Positions 39,131-48,962 are shown, counted from the first letter of the stretch. The stretch is 64,000 nucleotides of DNA from Rhodococcus sp. 1163 (GCF_002091985.1 NZ_MKKX01000018.1:64501-128500), one strand, 5' to 3'. Notes: generated by a model from the sequence alone, not told the origin. Numbers and translations are program-made.

Positions 39131-39298
39131 CTATCCGGTGACGCCCCTCAATTCCTCACCGAGTGCTGCTGCCTCGTCTGGGGTGAGTTCGACGACCAGG
39201 CGCCCACCGCCTTCCAGCGGCACCCTCATCACGATTCCTCGTCCCTCTTTGGTTGCTTCGAGGGGACCGTCTCCGGTCCGGGGCTTCATCGCCGCCAT
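39131..39298 (-). CDS. DUF3117 small protein (Rv1211-like)
   Basis: A 55-residue protein matching DUF3117: it begins MAAMKPRTGDGPLEATKEGR and ends DEAAALGEELRGVTG. It is very conserved among mycolic-acid actinobacteria but has no known function. The ATG at 39296-39298 is eight bases after GGAGG, much better than the long open frame around it. Strong terminators on both sides show that it is transcribed alone. Confidence 0.9.
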   Translation of the reverse strand: MAAMKPRTGDGPLEATKEGRGIVMRVPLEGGGRLVVELTPDEAAALGEELRGVTG

Positions 39299-39343
39299 CC
39301 TCTGCTCCCTCCAGATCTGCGCCACACTGCACTGCGCCTCGGC

Positions 39344-39374
39344 CAAAAAAGATTTCTCGCCGCAGGGCGAGAAA
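39344..39374 (-). terminator. Intrinsic terminator of the gpgS-tag operon
   Basis: Perfect 9-bp stem, tttctcgcc (39353-39361) with ggcgagaaa (39366-39374), and a four-base loop. On the minus strand it is followed by tcttttttgg, a clear U tract. It closes the operon ending in tag and separates it from the DUF3117 gene. Confidence 0.9.
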
Positions 39375-39396
39375 GGTTCTTGAACACTATTCTTCC

Positions 39397-40005
39397 CTAT
39401 CGACGCCGATATCGGGAACTGGAGTCGGTATTGAGGGCCGGCATCAGACAGCCAGACAGGTGATCGTCCACCATTCCGGTGGCCTGCATCAGCGCGTAGG
39501 CCGTTGTCGGTCCGAAGAACCGCAGGCCACGACGCTTGAGGTCGGCAGCCATCGCCGTCGACTCCGCGGTCACCGCCGGCACCTCGGAGGCGTCGACGAG
39601 CCGGCTCGGTCGCGGCGGGGTCGCGAACGACCACAGCAGAGTATCGAGATCGGTTCCAACCAGGTCGAGGACGACCCGCGCGTTGGCTATCGTTGCGGCG
39701 ATCTTGGCCTTGTTGCGGACGATGGAGGCATCGGCCATCAGTCGGGCGATGTCGTCCTCGCCGAAGCGAGCGACCTTCTCCGGGTCGAAACCCGCGAACG
39801 CGCGCCGAAAGCTGTCGCGTTTACGCAAGATGGTGATCCACGACAGGCCGGCTTGGAACGATTCGAGGCACAGTCGCTCGTACAGCGCATCCCGGCCGTG
39901 CACTTCCCGGCCCCATTCGGTGTCGTGATACTCCCGATAGAGGTCGTCTGCGGTAGCACCCCATGGACAGCGCAGTAGACCGTCCGGTCCGGGTACCGCC
40001 GTCAT
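39397..40005 (-). CDS. tag: DNA-3-methyladenine glycosylase I
   Basis: A 202-residue base-excision repair enzyme removing 3-methyladenine from alkylated DNA. Recognisable are CPWG, YHDTEWG, LCLESFQAGLSWITIL (the substrate pocket helix-hairpin region), IVRNKAKI, and FFGPTTAYALMQATGMVDDH. The ATG at 40003-40005 overlaps the stop of the DivIVA-like gene by four bases. Corresponds to Rv1210. It is the last gene of the gpgS operon, closed by a U-tract terminator. Confidence 0.93.
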   Translation of the reverse strand: MTAVPGPDGLLRCPWGATADDLYREYHDTEWGREVHGRDALYERLCLESFQAGLSWITILRKRDSFRRAFAGFDPEKVARFGEDDIARLMADASIVRNKAKIAATIANARVVLDLVGTDLDTLLWSFATPPRPSRLVDASEVPAVTAESTAMAADLKRRGLRFFGPTTAYALMQATGMVDDHLSGCLMPALNTDSSSRYRRR

Positions 40006-40292
40006 TCCTCGGACTTCGCTGCTGCCAGAGCAGACCGCAGCAGATCGATCTCGGCGCCCAACCGGTCGAGAGCCCAATCGACTTCGCTCTGCTTGTAGCC
40101 ACGCACCGTTTGCTGAAATTTCAGCGTTCGTACATCGTCGCCGGTCACACCTTCTGCGGGCAGCACCGTAGCGGTGGTGCCTTCGGGCAGCGGGCCGAGT
40201 TCTTCACCGCGTCCGAACACGACGCTTGCCACGAAGAAGAGCAGGGCTGCGATCACGGCGATGATGACGACGTAGAGAAGGAGCGTCAGCAT
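40002..40292 (-). CDS. DivIVA-domain membrane protein (Rv1209-like)
   Basis: A 96-residue protein: one N-terminal membrane helix (LLLYVVIIAVIAALLFFVAS), a linker, and a short DivIVA-like segment (FQQTVRGYKQSEVDWALDRL) followed by a coiled-coil helix. DivIVA domains bind curved membranes and polar growth proteins. It overlaps tag by four bases and follows gpgS by 29 bases. Role unknown. Confidence 0.88.
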   Translation of the reverse strand: MLTLLLYVVIIAVIAALLFFVASVVFGRGEELGPLPEGTTATVLPAEGVTGDDVRTLKFQQTVRGYKQSEVDWALDRLGAEIDLLRSALAAAKSEE

Positions 40293-40321
40293 GGATCGAT
40301 CGTCTCACGCAGCCCTGCCCG

Positions 40322-41254
40322 TCACACGTGCAAGGTGTTGATTGCCGGTCGATCCTCCAACGAGACCTCCGTCGAGAACGGGACGAACGAGTCACCGTCG
40401 ACGCGGAACTGTGTCAGCCCGGCCCCCGAGTCCGGGATTCCGCATCGCCCGAGCATGGTGCCGACGATCTGACGACTCATGGCACCGAGTTCGACGAGCG
40501 GACGGTTCCGATGCTTGCGTACACCGAGATTGACCTGGCCGATTGCGTCGAGACCGAGCCGATCGTAGGTATCGAGCAGCAGTCCGATCTCGACGCCGTA
40601 GCCGGGGGCGAACGGGACGGCAGACAACAGCTCGCGGGTGCCCGCGTACTCACCACCGAGCGGTTGGATCACGCTGGTCAATTCCGGACGCATAGCCGCC
40701 AGCAGGGGGCGGGCGACGAGCTCGGTGACTCGTCCTCCACCGTTGGCGTCCTCGCCGCCGCTCACCCGTAACGGGCGCCGGTAATACCCCTTCACCAAAT
40801 GAATTCCCTCGACCGTCAACAACGGCCCCAGCAGCTTCGGAACGAAGGCCGGATCGGGATTGATGAGGTCGGAGTCCACGAAGGCGATGAGGTCACCGGT
40901 AGACGCTGCAACAGCGCGCCACAGCACTTCGCCTTTGCCGGGCACTGGTTCGAGTCCTGGAATCGCTTCCTCTCGACTGATCACTCGTGCTCCGGCGGCC
41001 CTTGCACGTTCGGCAGTGGCGTCGGTGGACCCGGAGTCCAAGACGATCAGTTCGTCGACCAGGCCTCCCAGCAAGGGGTGGATCGTGTCGATGACCGCGG
41101 CCACGGTCTGTTCTTCGTTGAGGGCTGGTAAAACCACCGAGACGGTTCGGCCCTTCTTCGCGGCTTCCAGCTCCGCCAGAGACCATGAAGGTTCATCCCA
41201 ACTGTGCGAGGCTGCCCACGATTCCCTCACAGCCGTTCGGTCGGCCAACGTCAT
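40322..41254 (-). CDS. gpgS: Glucosyl-3-phosphoglycerate synthase
   Basis: A 310-residue GT81 glycosyltransferase that transfers glucose from a nucleotide sugar to 3-phosphoglycerate, the first step to glucosylglycerate and methylglucose lipopolysaccharide. Motifs are VVLPALNEEQTV at the N-terminus, the metal-binding DSD in LIAFVDSDLINP, GGEYAGTRELL and GYGVEIGLLLD. The ATG at 41252-41254 overlaps the folP2 stop by four bases, so the large open frame upstream is a shadow of folP2. Corresponds to Rv1208. Confidence 0.94.
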   Translation of the reverse strand: MTLADRTAVRESWAASHSWDEPSWSLAELEAAKKGRTVSVVLPALNEEQTVAAVIDTIHPLLGGLVDELIVLDSGSTDATAERARAAGARVISREEAIPGLEPVPGKGEVLWRAVAASTGDLIAFVDSDLINPDPAFVPKLLGPLLTVEGIHLVKGYYRRPLRVSGGEDANGGGRVTELVARPLLAAMRPELTSVIQPLGGEYAGTRELLSAVPFAPGYGVEIGLLLDTYDRLGLDAIGQVNLGVRKHRNRPLVELGAMSRQIVGTMLGRCGIPDSGAGLTQFRVDGDSFVPFSTEVSLEDRPAINTLHV

Positions 41255-42111
41255 GCGAGCCCCCTGATGGTTCGTTCGGGAATCCTCGTCCCCAGAATTG
41301 CGGCAACCATGTCTACGACTCTTCTGGTCGATGCGACCTCGTGCACTCGGAACATGCGAGCTCCGCCTGCTGCGGCCAATGCTGTCGCTGCCAATGTTCC
41401 CTCCAACCGGTCGGCGAGTTCTACACCTAGAGTCTCGCCTATGAAATCCTTGTTGCTGAGCGCCATCAGCACTGGCCATCCGGTGTTTACAAGAACGTCC
41501 ACTCGCCGCAACAACTCGAGCCCGTGATAGGTGTTTTTTCCGAAATCGTGGGTCGGATCGATCAGAATCGAGTCGCGACGGACTCCGGCGGCAAGCGCCG
41601 CTTCTGCTGCGTTCGTCACCTCGGCGACGACATCGGCAACGACATCGGTATATCGGACGCGGTGCGGACGCGTCCGTGGCGTCGCGCCTCCGGTGTGTGA
41701 ACACACGATCCCGACGCCCTCTTGCGCCGCGACTGTAACGAGACCGGGATCGGCCCCCGCCCAGGTGTCGTTGATCAAATCTGCACCGACTCCGCACGCG
41801 AGCTTTGCCACCTCGCTACGCCAGGTATCGACACTGATCAACAGATCGGGATATTCGCCTCGAATGGCTTCGACGAACGGAATGACGCGACGGATTTCCT
41901 CGGCTGCGTCGACCACATCACCGGGGCCGGCTTTCACACCGCCGATGTCGACCATGTCCGCACCCTCGGCAACAGCGCGGTGCACCGACGCCATGGCCGC
42001 GTCGTCGGTGAAATTCGCACCTTTGTCGTAGAACGAATCCGGGGTGCGGTTCACAATCGCCATGACGAGTGCGCGGTCGGTGGCGACCGATTTGCCGCAA
42101 AGGGTGTTCAT
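41251..42111 (-). CDS. folP2: Dihydropteroate synthase homologue FolP2
   Basis: A 286-residue TIM-barrel protein of the dihydropteroate synthase family. It shows MAIVNRTPDSFYDKGANF, DIGGVKAGPG, and INDTWAGADPG. In mycobacteria the second copy (Rv1207) lacks detectable synthase activity, and its constant link to gpgS hints at another role; here the gpgS start overlaps its stop by four bases. The Gly-Gly-Val-Lys in place of the usual GGES-type pterin-site motif agrees with the FolP2 group. Confidence 0.92.
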   Translation of the reverse strand: MNTLCGKSVATDRALVMAIVNRTPDSFYDKGANFTDDAAMASVHRAVAEGADMVDIGGVKAGPGDVVDAAEEIRRVIPFVEAIRGEYPDLLISVDTWRSEVAKLACGVGADLINDTWAGADPGLVTVAAQEGVGIVCSHTGGATPRTRPHRVRYTDVVADVVAEVTNAAEAALAAGVRRDSILIDPTHDFGKNTYHGLELLRRVDVLVNTGWPVLMALSNKDFIGETLGVELADRLEGTLAATALAAAGGARMFRVHEVASTRRVVDMVAAILGTRIPERTIRGLA

Positions 42112-42223
42112 GAATCAATAGTGGCATCCCTGCACGCACCGAATGCTGCGCGGCCGCTCGGGCTGGTCGAGAAGATCGATTCGGCCAGTGGCTGGAAGTC
42201 ACACTGACCGCTTCGCTTCTTCC

Positions 42224-43999
42224 CTAACCCCTGGGGGCCTTGCCTGCAGCTACCTCGTCGACGTATCCGTCGTACGCCTTGTCGTACCCACCCGACTTGC
42301 CGCGGAGTACGTACAACTCGGCCTCGGGGTCGTCGCCGTAGCCGAGTTTGCGCAGGGCAACCTTCTGGCTCTTGAACGTCGAGGTCTGCTCGAGACTGTC
42401 CACGACACGGACGAACAGCGGAACCGCGTACGAGGGCAGTTTGTCGTAGAGATGCTCGGCGACCGATTTTCCATCGAAGCTCTCACCGTCACGCAACGTC
42501 ACCGCAGCCATACCTGCCTTGCCGTCGGTTCCTTCGATGTCGACGCCGTACACGACCACACCGTCCACCGATGGGTGTCCGCCGAGCGCGCCCTCGACCT
42601 GCGTCGTGGCGACGTTCTCTCCCTTCCACCGGAAAGTGTCACCGAGTCGGTCGATGAACGCGACGTGCATCCAACCCTGATGCCGGACCAGGTCGCCGGT
42701 GTCGAACCAGCAGTCTCCATTTTTGAAACCGTCTCGAACGAGCTTCTTCTCCGTCGCCTTCTCGTCCGAGTAGCCGTCGAACGGCGCGCGGTCGGTGACC
42801 TTGGACAGCAAAAGACCTACCTCGCCGCTTCCGACCTTGCGAAGCCGGCCGTTGCTTCCGCGCTTCGCCTCGCCCGACTCCTCGTCGTATTCGACGACGG
42901 CATACGGCAGCGGGCAGATGCCTGCAGTCTTCTTCATGTTCAATGCGTTGATGAACGCGATGTTGCATTCGCTGGCGCCGTAGAACTCCGCAACTCGCGA
43001 GATTCCGAAACGCTCGGTGAACTCTTCCCAGATCTCGGGGCGTAAGCCGTTGCCTACGACGAGCTCGATCGTGTTGTCTCGGTCGTCCGGCCGCTTCTCC
43101 TGGGTCAGCAGGTAGCGGCACAATTCGCCGATGTAGGTGAACGCGGTCGCCTTGTTGACCTTGACGTCTTCCCAGAAGTTGCTGACCGAGAACTGTTTAC
43201 CGATGGCCATCGCCGCACCGCCGGCGAGCACCGACGACAGCGTCACCGTCAGCGCATTGTTGTGATAGAGCGGCAGGCAGCAGTAGATGACGTCGTCTTC
43301 GCGCAGCCGCACACCCATGTTGCCCAGCCCGGACATCGACTTGAGCCAGCGGAAATGGCTCATCAAACTTGCCTTCGGCAGGCCGGTGGTGCCGGAGGTG
43401 AAAATGTAGAAGGCATTCTCTTTGGCCTGGATCTGCGCAGTCACCGAAGGGTTGTCCGCGCTGGCATCCGCCGCGAGTTCGGCAAGCTCGCGCATCGGCA
43501 GAACTACGCCCGCCTCGGGAGCGTCGTCCAAGGAATCGAGCGCTTCCTGAGCGTTCTCGTCGAGGACCAGTACGGTCGCCGACAGGATGCCGAGGCTGTG
43601 TTCGAGGACGTTGCCCCGCTGGTTGTAATTCAGCATTCCGGCGGTAGCGCCGAGCTTGACGGCAGCGAGCGCCGCGAAAAGCGCCTCCGGCCTGTTCTTG
43701 CTGAGCACACCGACCACGTCGCCGCGCTTTACGCCCAGGTCGGTGAACACGTGGGCATACCGATTGACCATCGCGTTGGCCTCGGCGTACGACACCGATT
43801 CACCTTCGAATCGCACGAACGGTCGGTCTCCGCGCTTGGCAGCGGCATCCTGGAACACCAGGCCGATCGAGGCCTTGTGATGAGGTTTGCGAGTAAAGCC
43901 CAAGACACCGCGCAGCATGCTCGGCACCTCCGTCACCATTTTCGGCAACGCGACCGCGAGGTCGGTCAGTCCAATCTTCTGACGGGCATCGACAGCCAT
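42224..43999 (-). CDS. fadD6: Long-chain acyl-CoA synthetase FadD6
   Basis: A 591-residue adenylate-forming enzyme with fatty-acid transporter (FATP-like) similarity. The AMP signature is FTSGTTGLPKASLMSH; GASECNIAF and DTGDLVRHQGW ... FRWKGENVAT are the later core motifs. It activates long-chain fatty acids to acyl-CoA, as shown for Rv1206. ATG 43997-43999 follows AAGGGGAG. A 112-base gap separates its stop from folP2; nothing gene-like is seen there. Confidence 0.93.
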   Translation of the reverse strand: MAVDARQKIGLTDLAVALPKMVTEVPSMLRGVLGFTRKPHHKASIGLVFQDAAAKRGDRPFVRFEGESVSYAEANAMVNRYAHVFTDLGVKRGDVVGVLSKNRPEALFAALAAVKLGATAGMLNYNQRGNVLEHSLGILSATVLVLDENAQEALDSLDDAPEAGVVLPMRELAELAADASADNPSVTAQIQAKENAFYIFTSGTTGLPKASLMSHFRWLKSMSGLGNMGVRLREDDVIYCCLPLYHNNALTVTLSSVLAGGAAMAIGKQFSVSNFWEDVKVNKATAFTYIGELCRYLLTQEKRPDDRDNTIELVVGNGLRPEIWEEFTERFGISRVAEFYGASECNIAFINALNMKKTAGICPLPYAVVEYDEESGEAKRGSNGRLRKVGSGEVGLLLSKVTDRAPFDGYSDEKATEKKLVRDGFKNGDCWFDTGDLVRHQGWMHVAFIDRLGDTFRWKGENVATTQVEGALGGHPSVDGVVVYGVDIEGTDGKAGMAAVTLRDGESFDGKSVAEHLYDKLPSYAVPLFVRVVDSLEQTSTFKSQKVALRKLGYGDDPEAELYVLRGKSGGYDKAYDGYVDEVAAGKAPRG

Positions 44000-44056
44000 G
44001 TACTCCCCTTCGAGCGATGTGATCCCCATTACCTTACTCCAGAGTAACCTTTGGTT

Positions 44057-44611
44057 TCATCGAGGAGAACAGGCGGCGAGCGCATCGGCGACGGTGGCTG
44101 TCCTGATCAGCTTGTCCAGTGCCCGCTGTTGGACGAAGCCCGTCGAGGACAGCCCGTCGAGCCACTGCAACAGGCCCGCGTAATGGTCCGTTGGATCCAG
44201 TAGCACCACGGGCTTGTCGTGCATGCCCAGATACCCGGCCGTCCAGGTCTCGAACAGTTCCTCCAGCGTTCCGATGCCGCCGGGTAGCGCGATGAACGCG
44301 TCGGCCCGGTCTTCCATGATCTTCTTGCGCTCACGCATGGTGTCGGTGACGATCAATTCATCGGCGTCGACGTCGGCGACCTCTCGATGAACGAGAGCTT
44401 TCGGGATGACACCGACTGTGAAAGCGCCTGCAGCACGGGCCGATTCGGCTACCGCCCCCATCATCGAGACGTTTCCGCCACCGGAGACCAACTGCCATCC
44501 CCGTTGGCCGATCGCGGTGCCGAGTTCGCGGGCCAGCTCGAGAAACGACGAATCCACCGGCCCCGATGCGCAGTAGACGCACACCCTGTTGATTACGACA
44601 GCTTCGCTCAC
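44057..44611 (-). CDS. LOG-family protein, cytokinin riboside monophosphate phosphoribohydrolase-like (first)
   Basis: A 184-residue LOG/TIGR00730 protein. RVCVYCASGPVD, SGGGNVSMMG and PGGIGTLEELFETWT are the family motifs, the last holding the catalytic Arg/Glu region. Such enzymes release free cytokinin-type bases or hydrolyse nucleoside monophosphates; in M. tuberculosis Rv1205 produces cytokinins that are targeted by the proteasome. The GTG at 44609-44611 overlaps the stop of the second LOG gene by four bases. Confidence 0.9.
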   Translation of the reverse strand: MSEAVVINRVCVYCASGPVDSSFLELARELGTAIGQRGWQLVSGGGNVSMMGAVAESARAAGAFTVGVIPKALVHREVADVDADELIVTDTMRERKKIMEDRADAFIALPGGIGTLEELFETWTAGYLGMHDKPVVLLDPTDHYAGLLQWLDGLSSTGFVQQRALDKLIRTATVADALAACSPR

Positions 44612-45345
44612 TCCGACTCTCCGCAAACACTGCTCACGATCAGCACTGCTTCCTCGACGCTGTCGGTACAACGAATCAAGTCCAGGTCCGCCGGGGAAAC
44701 CTTGCCTTGCGCGACCAGGGTGTCCTTGATCCAGCTGATGAGACCGGACCAGAATTCGGTGCCGATCAGGACGATCGGAAAGCGCGTCACCTTGCCCGTC
44801 TGCACCAAGGTGAGAGCCTCGAACAACTCGTCGAGAGTGCCGAAACCGCCTGGGAGACAAATGAATGCCTGGGAGTACTTCACGAACATCGTCTTCCGGA
44901 CGAAAAAGTACCGAAAGTCGATACCCAGATCTACCCAATCGTTGAGGCCCTGCTCGAAGGGCAGCTCGATGCCGAGCCCGATCGAGTAGCCGTCGACGCT
45001 ACTCGCACCGCGGTTCGCAGCTTCCATGATTCCAGGGCCGCCGCCGGTGATGACCGCGAATCCCGCTACCGCCAAAGCACTTCCGAGCTCGCGGGCAGAC
45101 TTGTACTCATCGTGATCACGCGGGGTTCGAGCCGAACCGAACACCGAGACCGCCCTCGGCACCTCGGCGAGAGCGCCGAAACCCTCCACGAACTCACTCT
45201 GAATCCGCAGCACCCGCCACGTGTCGGTGTGATTCCAGTTTCCCGTCCCGCGCTGATCGAGCAACCGCTGATCAGAGGTCGACGACTCGGTGTTGCGTCC
45301 GCGACGCAACGTCACCGGTCCCTTGTGTCTCGCTGGCGTCTCCAT
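44608..45345 (-). CDS. LOG-family protein (second, longer form)
   Basis: A 245-residue LOG-type protein with an Arg-rich N-terminal extension (about 60 residues), then AVSVFGSARTPRDH, GGGPGIMEAANRG and LPGGFGTLDELFEALTL. Two paralogues in tandem, translationally coupled (GTGA), suggest different nucleotide substrates or a mixed complex. It lies 42 bases after dapE in the same direction and may be co-transcribed. Confidence 0.9.
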   Translation of the reverse strand: METPARHKGPVTLRRGRNTESSTSDQRLLDQRGTGNWNHTDTWRVLRIQSEFVEGFGALAEVPRAVSVFGSARTPRDHDEYKSARELGSALAVAGFAVITGGGPGIMEAANRGASSVDGYSIGLGIELPFEQGLNDWVDLGIDFRYFFVRKTMFVKYSQAFICLPGGFGTLDELFEALTLVQTGKVTRFPIVLIGTEFWSGLISWIKDTLVAQGKVSPADLDLIRCTDSVEEAVLIVSSVCGESE

Positions 45346-45387
45346 GTTTTACAGGCTATCCGGCCCACAGGCGATCGGAACCACAGG

Positions 45388-46485
45388 TCATCCAGCGGTG
45401 AGGTATCCCCGCAGGACAGCCGTGACGTTCGTGATCTGCTCGGTGGGCACTCGCTCGTCGCGCTTGTGCGCCAAGTTCGGGTCTCCGGGACCGTAGTTGA
45501 CCGCCGGGATACCGAGCGCCGAGAACCGCGACACGTCGGTCCAGCCGTACTTGGCGCGAAATCGGCCACCGGCCGCTTCGATCAGCGCCGCAGCAGCAGG
45601 CGCGGCGAGTCCAGGCAACGCACCGGGTGAAGAATCGGTGACCTCGAATCCGAGATCGAGACCGTCGACGACGTCACGGACATGCTCGATCGCTTGCTCG
45701 ACACTCCGATCGGGGGCGAAGCGAAAGTTCACATCCAGCTCGGCTGCGTCGGGGACGACATTGCCGGCCACGCCACCGGAGATACGGACAGCCTGCAGAC
45801 CTTCGCGGTACAAGCAGCCATCGATGTCCACCTCTCGTGCGCTGTATGCAGCCAACCTGTTGAGTACAGCACCGAACTTGTGAATTGCATTGTCCCCCAG
45901 CCATGATCGCGCACTGTGCGCTCTCGTCCCACCCGCTGAAAGCCGCACTCGCAGCGTGCCCTGGCAGCCCGCCTCGATGAATCCACCGGACGGCTCACCA
46001 AGAATCGCCACGTCGGCCGCCAGCCACTCCGGCAGCTCACGTTCGATCCGGCCCAGGCCGTTGAGCGCCGCATCGATCTCTTCACAGTCGTAGAACACCA
46101 GCGTGATGTCGTGCGCAGGGTCGTCGATGGTGGCGGCGAGATGAAGAAAGACAGCGTCGCCCGACTTCATGTCGACCGTGCCACAACCATGCAGGACATC
46201 GCCCTCGACACTGTCGCGTTCACGTCTGCTCGGCACATTGTCGGCAATAGGGACGGTATCGAGGTGACCGGCGAGCATCACTCGACTGGGAAGCCCACGA
46301 TCGGTGCGCGCAAGAACCGCATTACCGCTCCGGATGATCTCGAATCCGACAGTCTGTTCACGCAGCGCGGCCTCCACCGCATCGGCGATCACCGACTCTT
46401 CCCGCGAAACACTGGGTATGTCCACCAGCGCCGCTGTCAGATCGATGGGGTCGGAATGCAGATTCAAAGCCGGGTGCGAACTCAC
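45388..46485 (-). CDS. dapE: Succinyl-diaminopimelate desuccinylase
   Basis: A 365-residue M20 metallohydrolase of the lysine and diaminopimelate pathway, needed for cell-wall peptidoglycan. Zinc ligands and catalytic residues are in [29 protein letters not shown], and the C-terminal [16 protein letters not shown]. Start GTG 46485. The partner genes dapD and dapC are also in this window. Length agrees with the actinobacterial form. Confidence 0.94.
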   Translation of the reverse strand: MSSHPALNLHSDPIDLTAALVDIPSVSREESVIADAVEAALREQTVGFEIIRSGNAVLARTDRGLPSRVMLAGHLDTVPIADNVPSRRERDSVEGDVLHGCGTVDMKSGDAVFLHLAATIDDPAHDITLVFYDCEEIDAALNGLGRIERELPEWLAADVAILGEPSGGFIEAGCQGTLRVRLSAGGTRAHSARSWLGDNAIHKFGAVLNRLAAYSAREVDIDGCLYREGLQAVRISGGVAGNVVPDAAELDVNFRFAPDRSVEQAIEHVRDVVDGLDLGFEVTDSSPGALPGLAAPAAAALIEAAGGRFRAKYGWTDVSRFSALGIPAVNYGPGDPNLAHKRDERVPTEQITNVTAVLRGYLTAG

Positions 46486-46531
46486 CGTACGAGACTACTT
46501 CCAGCTCATTCCGCAGCCATAACTCGCGCCA

Positions 46532-47473
46532 CTAATCTGCGCCACCCGGAATTTCGTACACCGCGCCATCGAATCCTGCCCGAAACAGCTTTCCAGCGGA
46601 GAAACCCTGTTCACCACGGCCATAGATCAGAACACTCGACAACGGAATGCCACTGCCGAGGACGCAGTACTGCCCGGGTGCATCGATGCGAACTACTTGC
46701 CCGCGGGCGTTGAGCGGGACGACGGGGCGGCCTGCGGAATCGAGTGTCAGACCGTCCGGTGCGCTCAGTGCATCGAGACCGGAGAAGTCTAGGATGCTCT
46801 CCGGCCTCGATGGATCGGCGACAGGGATTCGGCTCACGCCGGAGTTCACGAACGTCCGAGACACATACAGGTACTCACCCGCAGGATCGAGCACGGCGCC
46901 GTTTGCACTGGGGAACCTTGCCCACTCGGAATTCACCGATCCGTCGGGGCGAACCTGCCCGATGAGTCCACCGAAATCGTTGGTCGCATATACAGTCCCA
47001 TCGCCGGCGACCGCGAGGCCGTTGGCGGCACTCAAACCAGTCGCGAACGGGCTGAGCTCGAGCGTATCGATGTTCAACCGAACGATGCCCGCAGCCTTGA
47101 TGAGATCGCCGACGAAGACGCGGGGATCGGCGCCGTACCCGACGAGCAAGGTGCCGTCCGGCATCCAGCCAAGGGCGCCACCGCCGCCGCTGGGCACCGT
47201 CGCGATGGGATACGCAGCCTGACCCGGCGCATCGATCCGGTAGACCCGGCCAGTGACGATGTCGGTCGTGTAGAGCCTGCCCTGCCCGTCGACCGCCAGC
47301 CCTTCGAGAGCCGACCCGTCGATCTGGGCGACCTTCACCGGCGGTGCGCTCACCGCAGCACACTCAGGCGCCGCGGACGCCGTCGGCGCCTGCAAGACCG
47401 TTGTTCCTCCTGCGATCAATACGGCCGCTACAGCACCCGTGCCCCACCGTCGGAATTGCGCCCCCAAAGTCAT
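46532..47473 (-). CDS. Secreted SMP-30/NHL-like beta-propeller protein
   Basis: A 313-residue exported protein. A signal peptide ([20 protein letters not shown], cut near AAPECAAV) is followed by repeated blades with pattern [28 protein letters not shown] and [14 protein letters not shown], typical of SMP-30/gluconolactonase or NHL propellers. It could bind or hydrolyse lactones or sugars; metal-binding residues cannot be confirmed. It is divergent from dapD and lies 46 bases before dapE in the same direction. Confidence 0.82.
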   Translation of the reverse strand: MTLGAQFRRWGTGAVAAVLIAGGTTVLQAPTASAAPECAAVSAPPVKVAQIDGSALEGLAVDGQGRLYTTDIVTGRVYRIDAPGQAAYPIATVPSGGGGALGWMPDGTLLVGYGADPRVFVGDLIKAAGIVRLNIDTLELSPFATGLSAANGLAVAGDGTVYATNDFGGLIGQVRPDGSVNSEWARFPSANGAVLDPAGEYLYVSRTFVNSGVSRIPVADPSRPESILDFSGLDALSAPDGLTLDSAGRPVVPLNARGQVVRIDAPGQYCVLGSGIPLSSVLIYGRGEQGFSAGKLFRAGFDGAVYEIPGGAD

Positions 47474-47548
47474 GAATCATGTTTAGCACGCACGCCCGTC
47501 GCCGTCGCACTTCTGTCTTCGACGACGCACGCCGTATCCTCGGTACCT

Positions 47549-48502
47549 GTGAGCGCACAGGGAGCATCAGCAATAGGCATTGCCAACATCACCACCAGCG
47601 GAGTCGTCCTCGACACCTGGTACCCCAGCCCCGAGCTGGGCGGTAACGGGCCCGTCGGCACCACGCGGCTCGAGGGGTCTGACATCCCCGCCGAGTTCGC
47701 CGCCCTCGTCGGCCCGGACGAGGCCCGCGGAGTCGACGTCGTCGCCGTCCGAACGACCATCGCCTCGCTCGATGACGCACCGATCGACGCGCACGACGTC
47801 TACTTGCGCCTGCATCTGCTCTCGCATCGTCTCGTTCAGCCGCACGGGCTCAGCTTGGACGGCCAGTTCGGCTTTCTTGCCAACGTCGTATGGACCAACT
47901 TCGGACCGGCAGCGGTCGACGGTTTCGAGACAGTCCGCACTCGCCTACGCGCGCGCGGCCACGTCACGGTTCTCAGCATCGACAAGTTCCCCCGTCTCGT
48001 CGACTACGTCGCGCCGTCCGGTGTCCGGATCGCCGACGCCGATCGGGTCCGTCTGGGCGCGCATCTGGCAAGCGGAACGACGGTCATGCACGAGGGATTC
48101 GTCAACTTCAACGCCGGCACGCTCGGCAATTCGATGGTCGAGGGCCGAATCTCGGCCGGAGTCGTCGTCGGTGATGGCTCCGACGTCGGCGGTGGCGCGT
48201 CGATCATGGGCACACTGTCCGGCGGCGGCAAGAACGTCATCTCGGTCGGCGAGCGTTGCCTACTCGGTGCCAACTCCGGACTCGGCATTTCCCTCGGCGA
48301 CGACTGTGTTGTCGAGGCGGGCCTCTACATCACCGCGGGAACGAAGGTGACCGGCCCTGACGGCACCGTCGTGAAGGCTGCGACGCTCAACGGAAACAGC
48401 AATCTGCTGTTCCGTCGAAACTCGGTATCCGGTGCCGTCGAGGTCGTGCCGTGGAAGGGCACCGGCGTCGAACTGAACGCCGCGCTACACGCCAACGACT
48501 AG
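47549..48502 (+). CDS. dapD: 2,3,4,5-tetrahydropyridine-2,6-dicarboxylate N-succinyltransferase
   Basis: A 317-residue acyltransferase, equal in length to M. tuberculosis DapD. It transfers succinate from succinyl-CoA in diaminopimelate synthesis. The C-terminal half shows hexapeptide repeats ([45 protein letters not shown]) of a left-handed beta-helix. Start GTG 47549 was chosen for family length; the frame upstream is open but unlike. Its stop overlaps the convergent ribH gene by four bases. Confidence 0.95.
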   Translation: MSAQGASAIGIANITTSGVVLDTWYPSPELGGNGPVGTTRLEGSDIPAEFAALVGPDEARGVDVVAVRTTIASLDDAPIDAHDVYLRLHLLSHRLVQPHGLSLDGQFGFLANVVWTNFGPAAVDGFETVRTRLRARGHVTVLSIDKFPRLVDYVAPSGVRIADADRVRLGAHLASGTTVMHEGFVNFNAGTLGNSMVEGRISAGVVVGDGSDVGGGASIMGTLSGGGKNVISVGERCLLGANSGLGISLGDDCVVEAGLYITAGTKVTGPDGTVVKAATLNGNSNLLFRRNSVSGAVEVVPWKGTGVELNAALHAND

Positions 48503-48951
48503 ATGGTTCCAAGGGAGTCGAGGGTCGTCACCACTGCGTGTGCCGCCTCGATTCCCTTACGCTCCAGATGCGCGGTGAAGAACGCGGCGTGATCGGCGTG
48601 CTCGTGAAAGTGGTGGGGCGTCAGCACTACGGAGAACACGGGTACGTCGGTGTCCAGCTGGACTCGCATCAGGCCGTCGATGACCGCCGATTCGACGAAT
48701 TCGTGCCGATAGATTCCGCCGTCCACGACGAGTGCGGCGGCCACGATTGCCGAGTACTTCCCCGTGCGTGCCAGACGCTGGGCGTGCAATGGAATCTCGA
48801 AAGCGCCTGGAACCGCGAACTGGACGACCGAAGCTTCCGGATAGCCCTGCGCCACCAACTCGGAAACGAATCCCTGGCGCGCACGGTCGACTATCTCGCT
48901 GTGCCACGTCGCTTGGATGAAGGCGATGGATCCCAGTTGCTCGTTCGTCAT
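48499..48951 (-). CDS. 6,7-dimethyl-8-ribityllumazine synthase, RibH2 type
   Basis: A 150-residue lumazine synthase for the penultimate step of riboflavin synthesis. It begins [14 protein letters not shown] and has [24 protein letters not shown] and [13 protein letters not shown]. The long HHFHEH and the Trp-His N-terminal motif resemble the RibH2 isoenzymes described in Brucella and rhizobia rather than the standard RibH, which normally sits with ribC, ribBA. None of those genes is nearby, so this is probably a second copy. Confidence 0.9.
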   Translation of the reverse strand: MTNEQLGSIAFIQATWHSEIVDRARQGFVSELVAQGYPEASVVQFAVPGAFEIPLHAQRLARTGKYSAIVAAALVVDGGIYRHEFVESAVIDGLMRVQLDTDVPVFSVVLTPHHFHEHADHAAFFTAHLERKGIEAAHAVVTTLDSLGTI

Positions 48952-48962
48952 GAAAGATGATG

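Noticed and set aside
43262..44047. 261-codon open frame opposite fadD6
   Set aside because: Antisense shadow of a conserved acyl-CoA synthetase; no recognisable protein features.
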